A stretch of DNA of 64,000 nucleotides. It comes from Colius striatus. Taxonomy: Eukaryota; Chordata; Aves; Coliiformes; Coliidae. The notes beneath the pieces were generated by a model. The model had not been told where the DNA came from. It searched no databases and was given only the letters and a program-made list of their open reading frames with translations. Below are positions 51,001-60,900 of this stretch, piece by piece. Numbering within the stretch: the first letter of the stretch is position 1; each line of letters starts with the position of its first letter. The translations under genes were made by a program, and so were the position numbers. Location of the stretch: assembly GCF_028858725.1 (NCBI RefSeq), contig NC_084761.1, forward strand, positions 21,420,501 to 21,484,500, read 5' to 3'.

Positions 51001-52192
51001 CATAAATGGATTCTGTAAATCCTGACATGGACCTGAGATGTGTAAACCTTGAAAAATTGGTAAGGGGAGCAAGAGAATTCCAGAAACACTGTCATCTGCT
51101 AAAGGAACATCCTAAGACAGTCTTTCGTTTATCATTACAAGTGAGATAGAGAAACTCCATCAGACAGATCATTGAAACCCAAGGAATTAATCAAAAGTTG
51201 AAGTTATACAGTACTGCTACTGCTGATCTAAGAACTGCCACTTTTAAAATACATTAACACCCTGTAGCCTCCATTTCCTTTTGTTTATCTATCTACTGTC
51301 AGGTCAGCAAGCATAACTGGTTCAACACAGGGTCTGATGCGTGGCAGGGCTGGGAGCAAAGCAGCACTTTCCCTTCCGGCACCGGCAAAGTTCAATCATC
51401 TCAGCTGGGACAGTTGCACCATCAAAACAGCTTGCCGCATGTTTTGACATGTACATTAACTGATAAATGGAGGAGAATGCACAGCTCTTGGATTTCGTCA
51501 CCATTTCTACACAGCCTCTCTGAGCAAGGGAAAACCTAACAGCTGGGAGTCCCAAGAGCTGTGTTAGAACTGCTTGCTCCCCTAGCATGAGCCACCAGCA
51601 ACACACAGGGGACATGGACAAATGCAGAGTACAGCCATCTATATCTTTATGGCACTAGGAAATCTGCTTGAGACAGGAGAAATGCTCTGTCAAACTGAAG
51701 AAAGCAAGTAACAAGTACCCAAGTCCTGATTACAGGCTATCATCATGAGAACCACAGAATTCAGGGAAAAAGAAAATTACGAGAGGCTTAGCATTTAAAG
51801 CTCCAAAGTAGCAAATCTCAGCAAATCCTCCTGAGTCTAAATATGCCTAAGGCATATTTTAACTTAATTTTTAAAGTTTTCTCAAATCTTAGACTCCCAA
51901 ACAACTAAGCTATACCATCACATTTGCTTTCTCAGCATTCTGCAAATCAAGTTACATCACTGTCTCAAGTGCCCTTTTAGCACCCCAAAAGCTCTTTCCA
52001 ATAAATAATAAGCAAGCCATTTATTCTTATTTATCTCCCCCTTTAAAGCTTTAAACCCAAGTAACCCAAAAGTGTCCAACGGATTAAAGCTGATCTAAGT
52101 AGGTGTGTGTCTTTTGGCACTTAAAGTTTCTACTAAAATCATGCATATTACTAATTTTACCACTTCAAAACAGAATGCACTCAGAAAGATTT

Positions 52193-52210
52193 TAATAATA
52201 ATAATAATAA
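52193..52210. repeat. (TAA)6 microsatellite
   Basis: Six TAA units followed by an A run, in CNOT6L intron 1. Confidence 0.9.
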
Positions 52211-55200
52211 AAAAAATACACGTCCCTATTTGTGCACATTGACTCTGAAAAAAAAAAGACACTGGCTACTATGATTACGTAAATGCAAGCTTATATTCTT
52301 AGTGTTTTAGATTTCAATTAAGTAAAGACTTGTCCCAGTGTGGAAATTAATTAAATTTTCTCCAGCAGTGCTTTCATTTTACTACTGGAGTCCACACACA
52401 CCTTGGGATTGCTTTCTGGCTTATTTCTTGTAAAACTGGTGTGTAAGCTAAATATTAATGTGCTTGGCAAACTTGGTCAAAAGCCTGCCTCGCTTTTTAC
52501 AAAAAGAAGATTGTTAATGGAAGCACACCACAGTCCACATGAGGGGGAAAAAAATAATCCCAGTTCATTACTCGAAATGGAAGTTTATAAAGACTTTTGG
52601 ATGGAAAGAAAATGAGTTGCAGCCATTACATCACTTACTTGCACAAGAGAATTCCCACCGCAAACGTGACCAAGCTCCTACAGACCGTGGATGGGAAGAG
52701 GAGAACCACACACAGAAAATACACCCTGACCTGTTGTCCCTTCCAAGCCAGGAAAATAAATGTCTGGTTACACTACATCCCTGGGAGCACACTGCTTTAC
52801 TGGCAGCAGCACTGCTACCAGGACAGGGAAAAACACCCTTTAAAAACGAAAACAAGCTATATCAGTAAAAGTGCGCTTTTGCAGATAACTGCTTCTGCAG
52901 CTGGGACTTCTGCTGGCACAGCTATGTCAGTCACGGGTCACACTTCGTCACAGAGCTCGCAGACAGAGCTGTGCCAGCAGAAGTTTGCCATATAGACCTG
53001 GTGCGAAACTCGACAATGACTAAAATGAATCTGCAAAGTTTTGTGGTTTTCATGCTGCTGCCAGACTAAGTTTTTTTAACAGTCTGATGCTGGGTAGTCT
53101 TACTGCTGTGCTGCTGACAAGTTAACGCTGTGGTTTCCGAGGACAAGAGAAACCTAAACTTATCTCGAGAACATGGTGATATCTCACAGTCATTTGTACT
53201 TTATCCTTCAATTAAATACACAAACTACATTTGAAAGAGGCCCTGGAAGGAAAAAAAAGATAAACCAGACTAAATTAAATTTGGCCGTACTTAGCATTCT
53301 GAGTAGATCACTCTTACTTTTCATAGTAAGAAAATAATGAAACTGAAAGTGTTTAACGAGAGCAAAGCACTGCAGAATTCCCACCATTCAGTTAAACTGA
53401 ACAGTCAAACTGTAATGGGGCTTTTGTCACCTTCAGTCATCTCTGAAGACAGCGGGCAAGGAGATTTAACGCCCGAGTTGACGCTCAAACAGTAGTTCTG
53501 TTTGGACGAATTGACACGATACTGCAGGTTGTGTGTACAGTGATGTGTATCGTTATTCCAGAGCATAGAGTACCAAGATGTCAAAAGCATGTGCTGGCCA
53601 ATCTGCTCTAGAGCAAAATTACAAAATCAAGCTGTAAATAAACTCCCACCACCCTCCACGGGGAAAAGGAAAGCTACAGGCAAAAGCTTCAGTGCCTCTA
53701 AACCCGCTTGCGTTCAATAATGAATAAAGCCGTACGAAGCACAGGGCTGTGGAAAGGAGAAGGGCTAGAGACAGGAAGTCTGGTCAGGTTGCGGCACTTG
53801 CACACAGCACAAAGTAAACTTCAAATGTAAAGCCTGCCTTGAGATTTTGTGAGGAACCGCCAGCACGTGGCCGTACCTAAAGCGGGCTGTGTTTAGGAAG
53901 AGCAACATTTGTCAGTACCACTTTCACCACCACTTCCTATTTTGATAGGGACAACACAGAAAGAAAATCGCTGTCAGTGCTGTGTTTGTAAAGGCCATGC
54001 TCCACCTTCGTCGGAGCTTTCTGGCCCTCCAAATTGGGATACAGCTTCTAGGAATTCCTTGGGTTGTGTCACAGGGAAGATTTTGCTGTTAGAAATAACA
54101 CTTTTTTTTTTTTTTTACAAAAAAAGAAAAAGCACCAGGGCAAAACATCTCAAAGGAATGGCAGAGGCTAAAAATAGACACATTATCATAACTTGAATTA
54201 TCAGCCATGTCTACACACACAAGAGGTATAACCGTGAGCAACTTAAGGATGAGGTGTTTTTCCTTCCAGGTTAGTTTGAGGTTGTGGGGGAGTGCCTTTG
54301 TGCTTGGCTGGGAGGATGGCACCCGTATGAATTTAGTTGTAGCAAACCCCATTGCTTAAAGAAGGCCTTCTAAAATTCTTATCAGCAGACTGCCTTATGA
54401 GAAGTTCTAACTCCCCAAAGCAGATTCTTAGCCTATTCAAAGTTTCAAAAATGGCCTTATAAAGGCTACTCGTCTAAAGATTTCAGAAGGTCAGATAAAA
54501 CTCGGTGCAGATGTAAAAAGGGCAGAAAGCAACCAAGCCCTACAATGCACTTACCAAGAGTACATAAGTTTAAAAAGCAAGCTCCAAACTGTATAACAAC
54601 TCTGTGTTTAGGCATTTTCAGGTAGTGGTTAGCACCACTACCTGAACTTGAAGCCCAGCTTTTATTGCTGGTGACATTCCTGCCGTCTTCCTCGCATGGG
54701 ACCCACGTCTCACCAAAAACACTTTCGCCGACCGCACTGCCGGGTCACCCACGGCGCCAGGAGAAGGTCCCATCACGGAATGCTGCCGGCCCGGAGGGTA
54801 TCGGGGCTAAGAGCTCGCATTCGCCCCATGGCTGCGGTTGTCCCCACAACGGGTTCACACCACAGCGGCAGTTGGCCCCGCTGCTGCCGCCCGCAGCCAG
54901 GGCTACGGAGTGAGGCTGGCATCCCCGAAAGCAGTTCGGGGGGTGGCTGCCAAAGACCCCGCGGTCCTGCCTCCGGGTACGCCCCACCACCGGGCCCGGG
55001 ATCCCCGCTCTCTCCTCACTCTCCAGCCCCTCCGGAGGGGCCCTGTTTCCCTCCGGGCCGCCTCTCGCCGGTGATATCCCCGCGGCCCCCTCCCCCACGC
55101 AAGGATCCGTGTGTCCGTGTGTGCGGAGCGGAGGCTTGCGAGACGGCCCAGGCCGCGGCTGCCGCCCCGGGTGCTGGCCCCGGTCCTGGCGGGGCGGTGG

Positions 55201-55288
55201 CAGGGCCCGACATGGCGGCGCGGGCCCGCTCCCGTACCCCCCCGCCCCGCTCCGTCCCCGCCAGGCCCCGTCGGGCCGCGGCGCTCAC

Positions 55289-55600
55289 CTGCATCCGGCG
55301 CGGCGAGGCGGCGGGGCCGGCGGCGGCAGGGCGGCGGGGCGGCGGCGGCGGGCAGCAACGACATGCAGGCGGCGGCCCGCCGGGGAGCGGTGCCGGGCCG
55401 AGGACGGAGCCGCGGGGCCGGGGCGGCGGCGGCGGCGGCGGGCAGAAGCGGGCCGGGGCTCGGGCGGCGCGGAGGGCGGAGGAGACGGAGGCGGGCGCGG
55501 GGAGGCGGTGGCGGGAGGCGGGCGGTGCCGGGGCCGCTGAAGGGCGGGACGGGCCCCGGGCACACGCGGGGCCGTGTCACCGCTCACACCCTCGCACGCG
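55289..55600 (-). other. CNOT6L exon 1 (5' UTR), upstream boundary uncertain
   Basis: The minus-strand sequence CCGGATGCAG|GTGAGC supplies a strong donor after 55289, at the position expected for the first exon. Joined to exon 2, the ATG at 55294-55292 opens a frame different from CNOT6L: it encodes 11 codons and stops at 36170-36168, past the main ATG, so it is an overlapping upstream frame. Its context is weak (C at -3). The CNOT6L frame itself stays open upstream through exon 1 to a stop at 55632-55630, but contains no ATG, only near-cognate codons such as GTG at 55614. The 5' limit given is a guess. Confidence 0.55.
55422..55439. repeat. (GGC)6 trinucleotide run in CNOT6L exon 1
   Basis: Six uninterrupted GGC units on the plus strand, so (GCC)6 in the CNOT6L 5' UTR. 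Shorter GGC groups flank it. Such runs are common in CpG-island leaders and can vary in length. Confidence 0.9.
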
Positions 55601-55750
55601 CCGGGCCCTGTCACCCCTCGCGGCTCGCGTCAACACCTGCCCGGGGCGGGGAACCAGGCACCGCTGGCCCGCGGGGACACCGCCGTCCCGGGGGGACACC
55701 GGCAGGGCCCCGGAACGCCCGAGGAAGGGAATACACCCTGGTTTTACCTC

Positions 55751-57790
55751 ATGATTTTGTTGGCAGTAGCTAGGAGCCTTCTCCAGAGCTGGAGCTGAAG
55801 AGGCAGTTGTCCTCGGGAGGGCCAGCGGCCTGAGGCACCCCAGGGGACGTGACGTGGAGAAGACTTCTCAGGAGCCTAGTTGCCCCCCTGATTCTGGACG
55901 GGAGGCGGTGAGTAGGGGACAGGTCACCCCCAGGGCTGAGGGCCAAGAGGGAAATGGCCACTGGTGAAGCAGTGGAGGCAGACCTCTTATGTTCAGCGTG
56001 GGATTTGAGGGTGCAGCTATCTCCTCTTTGGTGTCACCAAAATCCTTTATGTGGCTGTTTCCACATTTGATGAGGAGAAACATGGGCCTTCCATGAGGGA
56101 CAGATGAGATTGAAAAATGAAACTAAAGCATCGGCCAGGCACGGGATGTTGGTCTTTGTGCAATGACGCACCTGTGGGACAGCCCAGGTGGGAAAATGGT
56201 GGTGGAAAACCAAAAAAACATCAGAAAGATGCTGGGAGGTGTCCAAGGGAGCAGCATGTGACAGCAGGGGCAAGAGATACGTCCAACAGCTTTTTCTTCA
56301 AACTTGCATTTTTCTGCAGCTGCCTGGACTCATGCTGGACTGAAAAACGTCATTGATCATCTGAGTGGGAAGTGCAGAAGGAGCCTCTGTGATAGAGCAA
56401 GAGGATTTGATAGGAAACAGTCTTCAGAGCAAGTGAGTAATGAGGAATGGGTGCACATCAACTCTGAGCCTGCATTTCCCTCTCATGGCCCAAATCTGTA
56501 ATCTACAGCGGCGACCTGGTGTCTGACAAGTCAGAGGCTCATATGGGGACTGAAGAGTCATGGAGGAAGACTGTAAAGGATGCAGGTTGTTACCTGATCA
56601 CAGGTGCATATTAAACAGTCACATGCGAGTCTTGTGTTACATCTGCCACCACTACAGGAGACATACACAATGCCCAGCCAAAAATAACCCCTTCCCCCAA
56701 ACCCGCTCTGCCTGTGTTTTAATTCATGCTTTATCACTCCTTTTTAACTGAGGAAGGCTTTTTTTCCCCCTTCCTTTCACCTCACACCCCCCCTTCTCAA
56801 TCCTTTCTGAGGATGCTGAGCATAGAGTTACGTTGTACAACTACATACCAGTTTTGTTGTGACTCATTTTACATGTAAACATACATTTATTTTAAAAATA
56901 ATGATTTTAGCTGAAGAGACTCCCTGCCATAAGGGGCAATGCCAGGTCAGATGTAAACAGCCAACCACTGTGCCTGTACTCCCTACAGACACAAATGCTG
57001 AGACTTCTGTGGAAAGCTTCAATCACCTTGTACCCAAAAAATCCCATATAGTGCCTTTGCTAGTCAGGTATTTTACAGCTACTTCCAAGCAAACCAACAG
57101 ACAAGAAGAAGCTGAGCTGAAGAGTTTCGAGAAGGAATGGCTTGGCTGGACTGGGAGAATATTCTCAGACACAGATTCATCAGGAAGGGGATGAAGCTGG
57201 GATGTTTCTCATCAAAAGCATGCCGGTGGGGAATGAATAGGCCCCCTTAACGAGCATGCATATAGCTGGAGGCAGGATTATTGTTTGTGACAGGTATCTG
57301 ACAGGCTTAGGACCCGGTTAAGCAAAGTCCTTGGGGGTGGCTGCTGCCACCTGGTTTGTAGACTAGGGGCATTTTTTCCCAACCTATTTGCAAGGGAACA
57401 AAAGTGATAGCAGCCTGAAAAAAAGAGAAATCTCAGTATTGAATTACAGCAAAAAAAGCCATTAAGACGGAGCCGGGCAGCATTAACCCACGCAGCTGGG
57501 TTTTTTTCAAGCGGGAAGATGCCGGTGTGTGAGAGCAGCGGCTCTGGCTGCCCGCAGCACGCGCCGCCATGCTGCCTCTCCCACACAGGCCCTGCCCCCG
57601 AATGCCTTCTGTATGTGTGTGGGGAGTGTGCTGACACCGCTTTTGTACCGCGGCCGCGTTTCACACCGTTAAAGAACCGAGCTGGAGGGTTTTAATTAGG
57701 CCCCGGCAGTGCCACCCTCACCGGGCACCAGGCACAAGCCGGGCAGGGCTACCCGCGTATCCCCGGAACGGCGGGCCCAGGCAGCGCCGA
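55751..57790. other. Intergenic region between divergent CNOT6L and MRPL1
   Basis: Composition falls back to mixed, then A/T-rich, between the two GC-rich promoters. I see no gene, repeat family or RNA gene. The open frames of up to 128 codons lack recognisable domains. Confidence 0.6.
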
Positions 57791-57934
57791 GCGGGGGTGG
57801 GGGGCAGTGGTAAGAGGACACCGCACAGCGCTTCCGGTCGCCGCCAAAGGTCCTGGGGCCCGCCTGCCGCCGGAACGCATCTTCTCCTGAGCGAGGGGGA
57901 CGTTATCGGCGCTGCACCGCGGCGGCTCGCCAAG
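57791..57934 (+). promoter_or_regulatory. MRPL1 promoter with ETS/GABP and YY1-type motifs
   Basis: A GC-rich, TATA-less stretch just before the MRPL1 start. It holds an ETS/GABP (NRF-2) core CTTCCGG at 57831-57837 and an opposed copy CCGGAA at 57870-57875. 'caagatggctgcg' at 57931-57943 overlaps the start codon and fits the YY1 pattern AAGATGGC. GABP and YY1 sites are typical of nuclear genes for mitochondrial translation. Function is inferred from motif and position. Confidence 0.55.
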
Positions 57935-60900
57935 ATGGCTGCGCCCGTTGGCCGCTGCCTGTGGCGAGGTGAAGGAGTTTCTCTGTCTCGCTCACCGTTG
58001 GGAAAGCGCGGGCGTTGGTTACCGCCTCTTCTCTAGCCGGCAGCTTGAAGTCCCGTTGCGGGGGCTCGGCCTGAGAGGCGGTGGGGTCTGGCGGGCAGCA
58101 CCCGGGAAGGTGAGGGAGGCCGGGGCACTCGTCTGAGGCGATATTTGCTTTTCCCTCGTAGCTCTAGCCCCGCGCTGTAGATGGGTCTTCCCTGGGCTCG
58201 ACCAGCGCCTCACTGCTGCCCCTGCCTTGGTGACCACCGCCCCAGCCGGCCGGCCCTACGCTGCGGCAGCGAAGTGAGTGCGTCTCCTTCCATCCGAGGC
58301 ATTTCTCTTGCTGTCGGATGTCCGGGTGATGGTAGGGGGTGCGTGCTTGGCCTTCTCTCTGTCTTTAGTGTTTTTTTTTCATCGGCAGTCGGTTTTTGGT
58401 GGCATCTTGCTAGCTCCTAGATAAACAGCCTGGAGAGAGACAATGTGAACAGGACTAACAAGGAGTATTTTCTGTTTGTAGTAACAAAAGTAACAGTTGC
58501 AGGGAAAGACTAACTTGATTTTTTTGGAGAGTGTATTAGGGTTACATTTTAAGGAGTACTGTCAGTATTGAAGCCGGTGAACGTATGGAATGGGTTTCAA
58601 ACAGTTCCTGTACTTGCTTGAGATTGCTTTTTATTGTTTAATTTGTTATTCAAGTGTAAGTGGGAGAAGAAAAAATGACCTCTGTGTCAGTTTAGTGTGC
58701 TGTACACTGACTGTTATGGAGTGTTGCAAACTCTTTCACTGTAGTAAACAGAGGAATGGAATTCAGTTGTGGGTTTGTTTTTTTTTTTCATCTGAGCTGA
58801 GGGCCTTTGAAAATGGCTGGGAGAAGGACTGGAGACAATGTCTGTTCCCTACATGCAAAATGATACAAGAAAAGGAGTAGAAACCTTTTTTGAAAAGTAG
58901 GATTGCCATGATGCCCAATAACAAGAAGAAAACCCCTGCAGATGTTAATCCTTCTGATTACTAGGAAGATGTGTGAGATTTGCTATATTTAAAAGCTGCT
59001 TGGGCATGTTACCTGCTGTCAGCCTGTGGAAGGGCCAGACCTGCAAGAATTGGTGTGTTATCTGGAACCGGTTTTAGTTTGATACAGTAGAAGGTCATAA
59101 ACTTGGTTCTGTGTTGCACAAATGTGGCTCTGTAGTGTGAGGAGGTTAATTTGCCTTCAAAGTGTTTGATTTTTGTTTTGATCATCTGAGACTACTAACA
59201 GGGATGAATTTAGGGATGCTGTTCATCTGTGTGTAGAACCTTCCTTGTAAAGCAATTGTTGCTTAATAAGCATCTCCTTTTCTGTCTTGAAACATGGGCC
59301 CAACTCTTCATTTGATGATCTAACAATGTTTCTTGTCTTAGAACTACAAAAAAGGGTTCACAAAAGCAGGAAGAAACAAAAAAGAAACAAGTAACTAGGA
59401 GGCGACCGCTGCTGAGCAAGCCCGTGGACGATGTCTACTTGACGTGGTATTATGAGCGGCCATCCTATGATGTGGAAGAGGCTGTGGGCATGCTAAAGAA
59501 ATTTCAGGAACTGGATTTCACTCACCCCAAACAGTTTGTCTACATTAATGTATTCCTAGATATGGCACTACAGAAGAAGGTAAGCTGGAAGCATGTAGAG
59601 ATTTTTGATACTTTTTTCTTCTTAAAGTTGACAAGCTGTGTTTTAAGTGCAGAGCAGATGCTGCTGTTGGCCTTCTCAGCTGTCTCTTCAGTTTCTCTGA
59701 TTGCCTGAATAATGTGTGCATCTCTAGGCAGCTTTGTGCCTTATAGGTGTAAAATTACTAAGCATCTGTCTTGCTGAGGTGAAGATATCACTGTTGAGGA
59801 CTTTGAAAAATGGCTGTTATCTGCCTAAAATCAGTGTCTGGACACAATTGATCAAACTAATCTTTACATCCAAGTCATGTGTGTGTTTTGTTCTGATGTG
59901 ATTGTTACAGAGAGAAGGGTAAAGATAAGTTTCTTCCTTCCTCTGATCTTCACCTTGTTTTGATTTCTTTCAATAATATTCCTTGAAAGTAGGCTGTTGT
60001 TTTTACGTGTATGACAATTTTGATTTCAAGATGTCTATCCTAGTTTAGTCATTCCCTAAATCTTGTGCTTTCCTGAGAAGTACAAAACAGTCAGGCCACT
60101 TCAGAATCACTTGCTTCACAGACATAACTAAATACCGGTTTGGTAGACCAGGGATCCCTTAGAGCTACAAAATGAGTTGATGCTAAAAGGGATGTGGAAC
60201 ACTTGCTCCTGCTTTTGGGAGGGTATGTGTTGTTCTTAATGCTTGGTGAGAGACACATTCCTTGCTGAAAGTTTGCATTGGCCATTATATCAGAAAGGTC
60301 ACTTAGATAAGCTGCAACTGCAGCACCTCAATGTTATTGACTGTACCTGAGCCCGGTAGCAATCCTGCACTGGAGTCTCTGATCTCAGCCGCCCCTCTTG
60401 GGCAAACTGCAGTGTAATTCATTCATGTCTCAAGTTTAGATTTGGTAATATACAGAATGTAAGAAAGCTCACGAAAGGTGAATTGGATGAATGGATGGTG
60501 AGGTGGATCAAGAACTGGCTGAATGACAGAGCCCAGAGGGTGGTGATCAATGGCACAGAATTGAGTTGGAGGCCTGTGGCCAGTAGGATCCCACAGGGAT
60601 CGGTTCTGGGGCCAGTCTTGTTCAACATCTTCATGAATGACCTGGATGAGGGGACAGAGTGTACCCTCAGCAAGTTGGCTGATGACACCAAACTGGGACA
60701 ACTGGCTGACTCCCTAGAAGGCTGTGCTGCCATTCAGCAGGATCTCAACCAGCTGGAGAGTTGGGCAGAGGAACCTCATGAGGTTCAACAAGGACAAGTG
60801 CAGAGTTCTGCACCTCAGGAGGAACAACCCCATACACCAGTACAGGCTGGGGACTGACCTGCTAGAGAACAACTCTGCAGAGAGAGACCTGGGAGTCCTG

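Larger units (their letters stand above)
36198..55288 (-). other. CNOT6L intron 1 (about 19 kb)
   Basis: This stretch lies between the exon 1 donor (GTGAGC) and the exon 2 acceptor. I see no recognisable gene, transposon tail or RNA gene in it. It holds small simple repeats: (ATTT)n near 40300, T/TTTG runs near 40727-40750, GT-rich sequence near 41472-41510, an A run near 43740, (TAA)6 at 52193-52210, and a 15-base T run at 54102-54116. Many short open frames occur on both strands. One splice-bounded antisense pair at 41648-42012 is listed apart. Regulatory elements may be present, but conservation cannot be judged here. The right end (from ~54690) is the CpG island of the promoter. Confidence 0.7.
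54690..55750. promoter_or_regulatory. CpG island promoter of CNOT6L
   Basis: The base composition changes abruptly from A/T-rich intron to a block dense in CG dinucleotides and G/C runs, the usual promoter type of a housekeeping gene. There is no TATA box. It contains the exon 1 donor of CNOT6L on the minus strand, a YY1-like 'acatggcggc' near 55209, and a (GGC)6 run at 55422-55439. Long open frames on all strands here (up to 352 codons) are by-products of the GC-rich, stop-poor composition. The transcription start was not located. Confidence 0.8.

Noticed and set aside
54696-55773. Very long open frames (352, 225 and 220 codons) on both strands at the CNOT6L promoter
   Set aside because: They are Arg/Pro/Gly/Ala-rich products of a stop-poor CpG island, overlapping each other in several frames.
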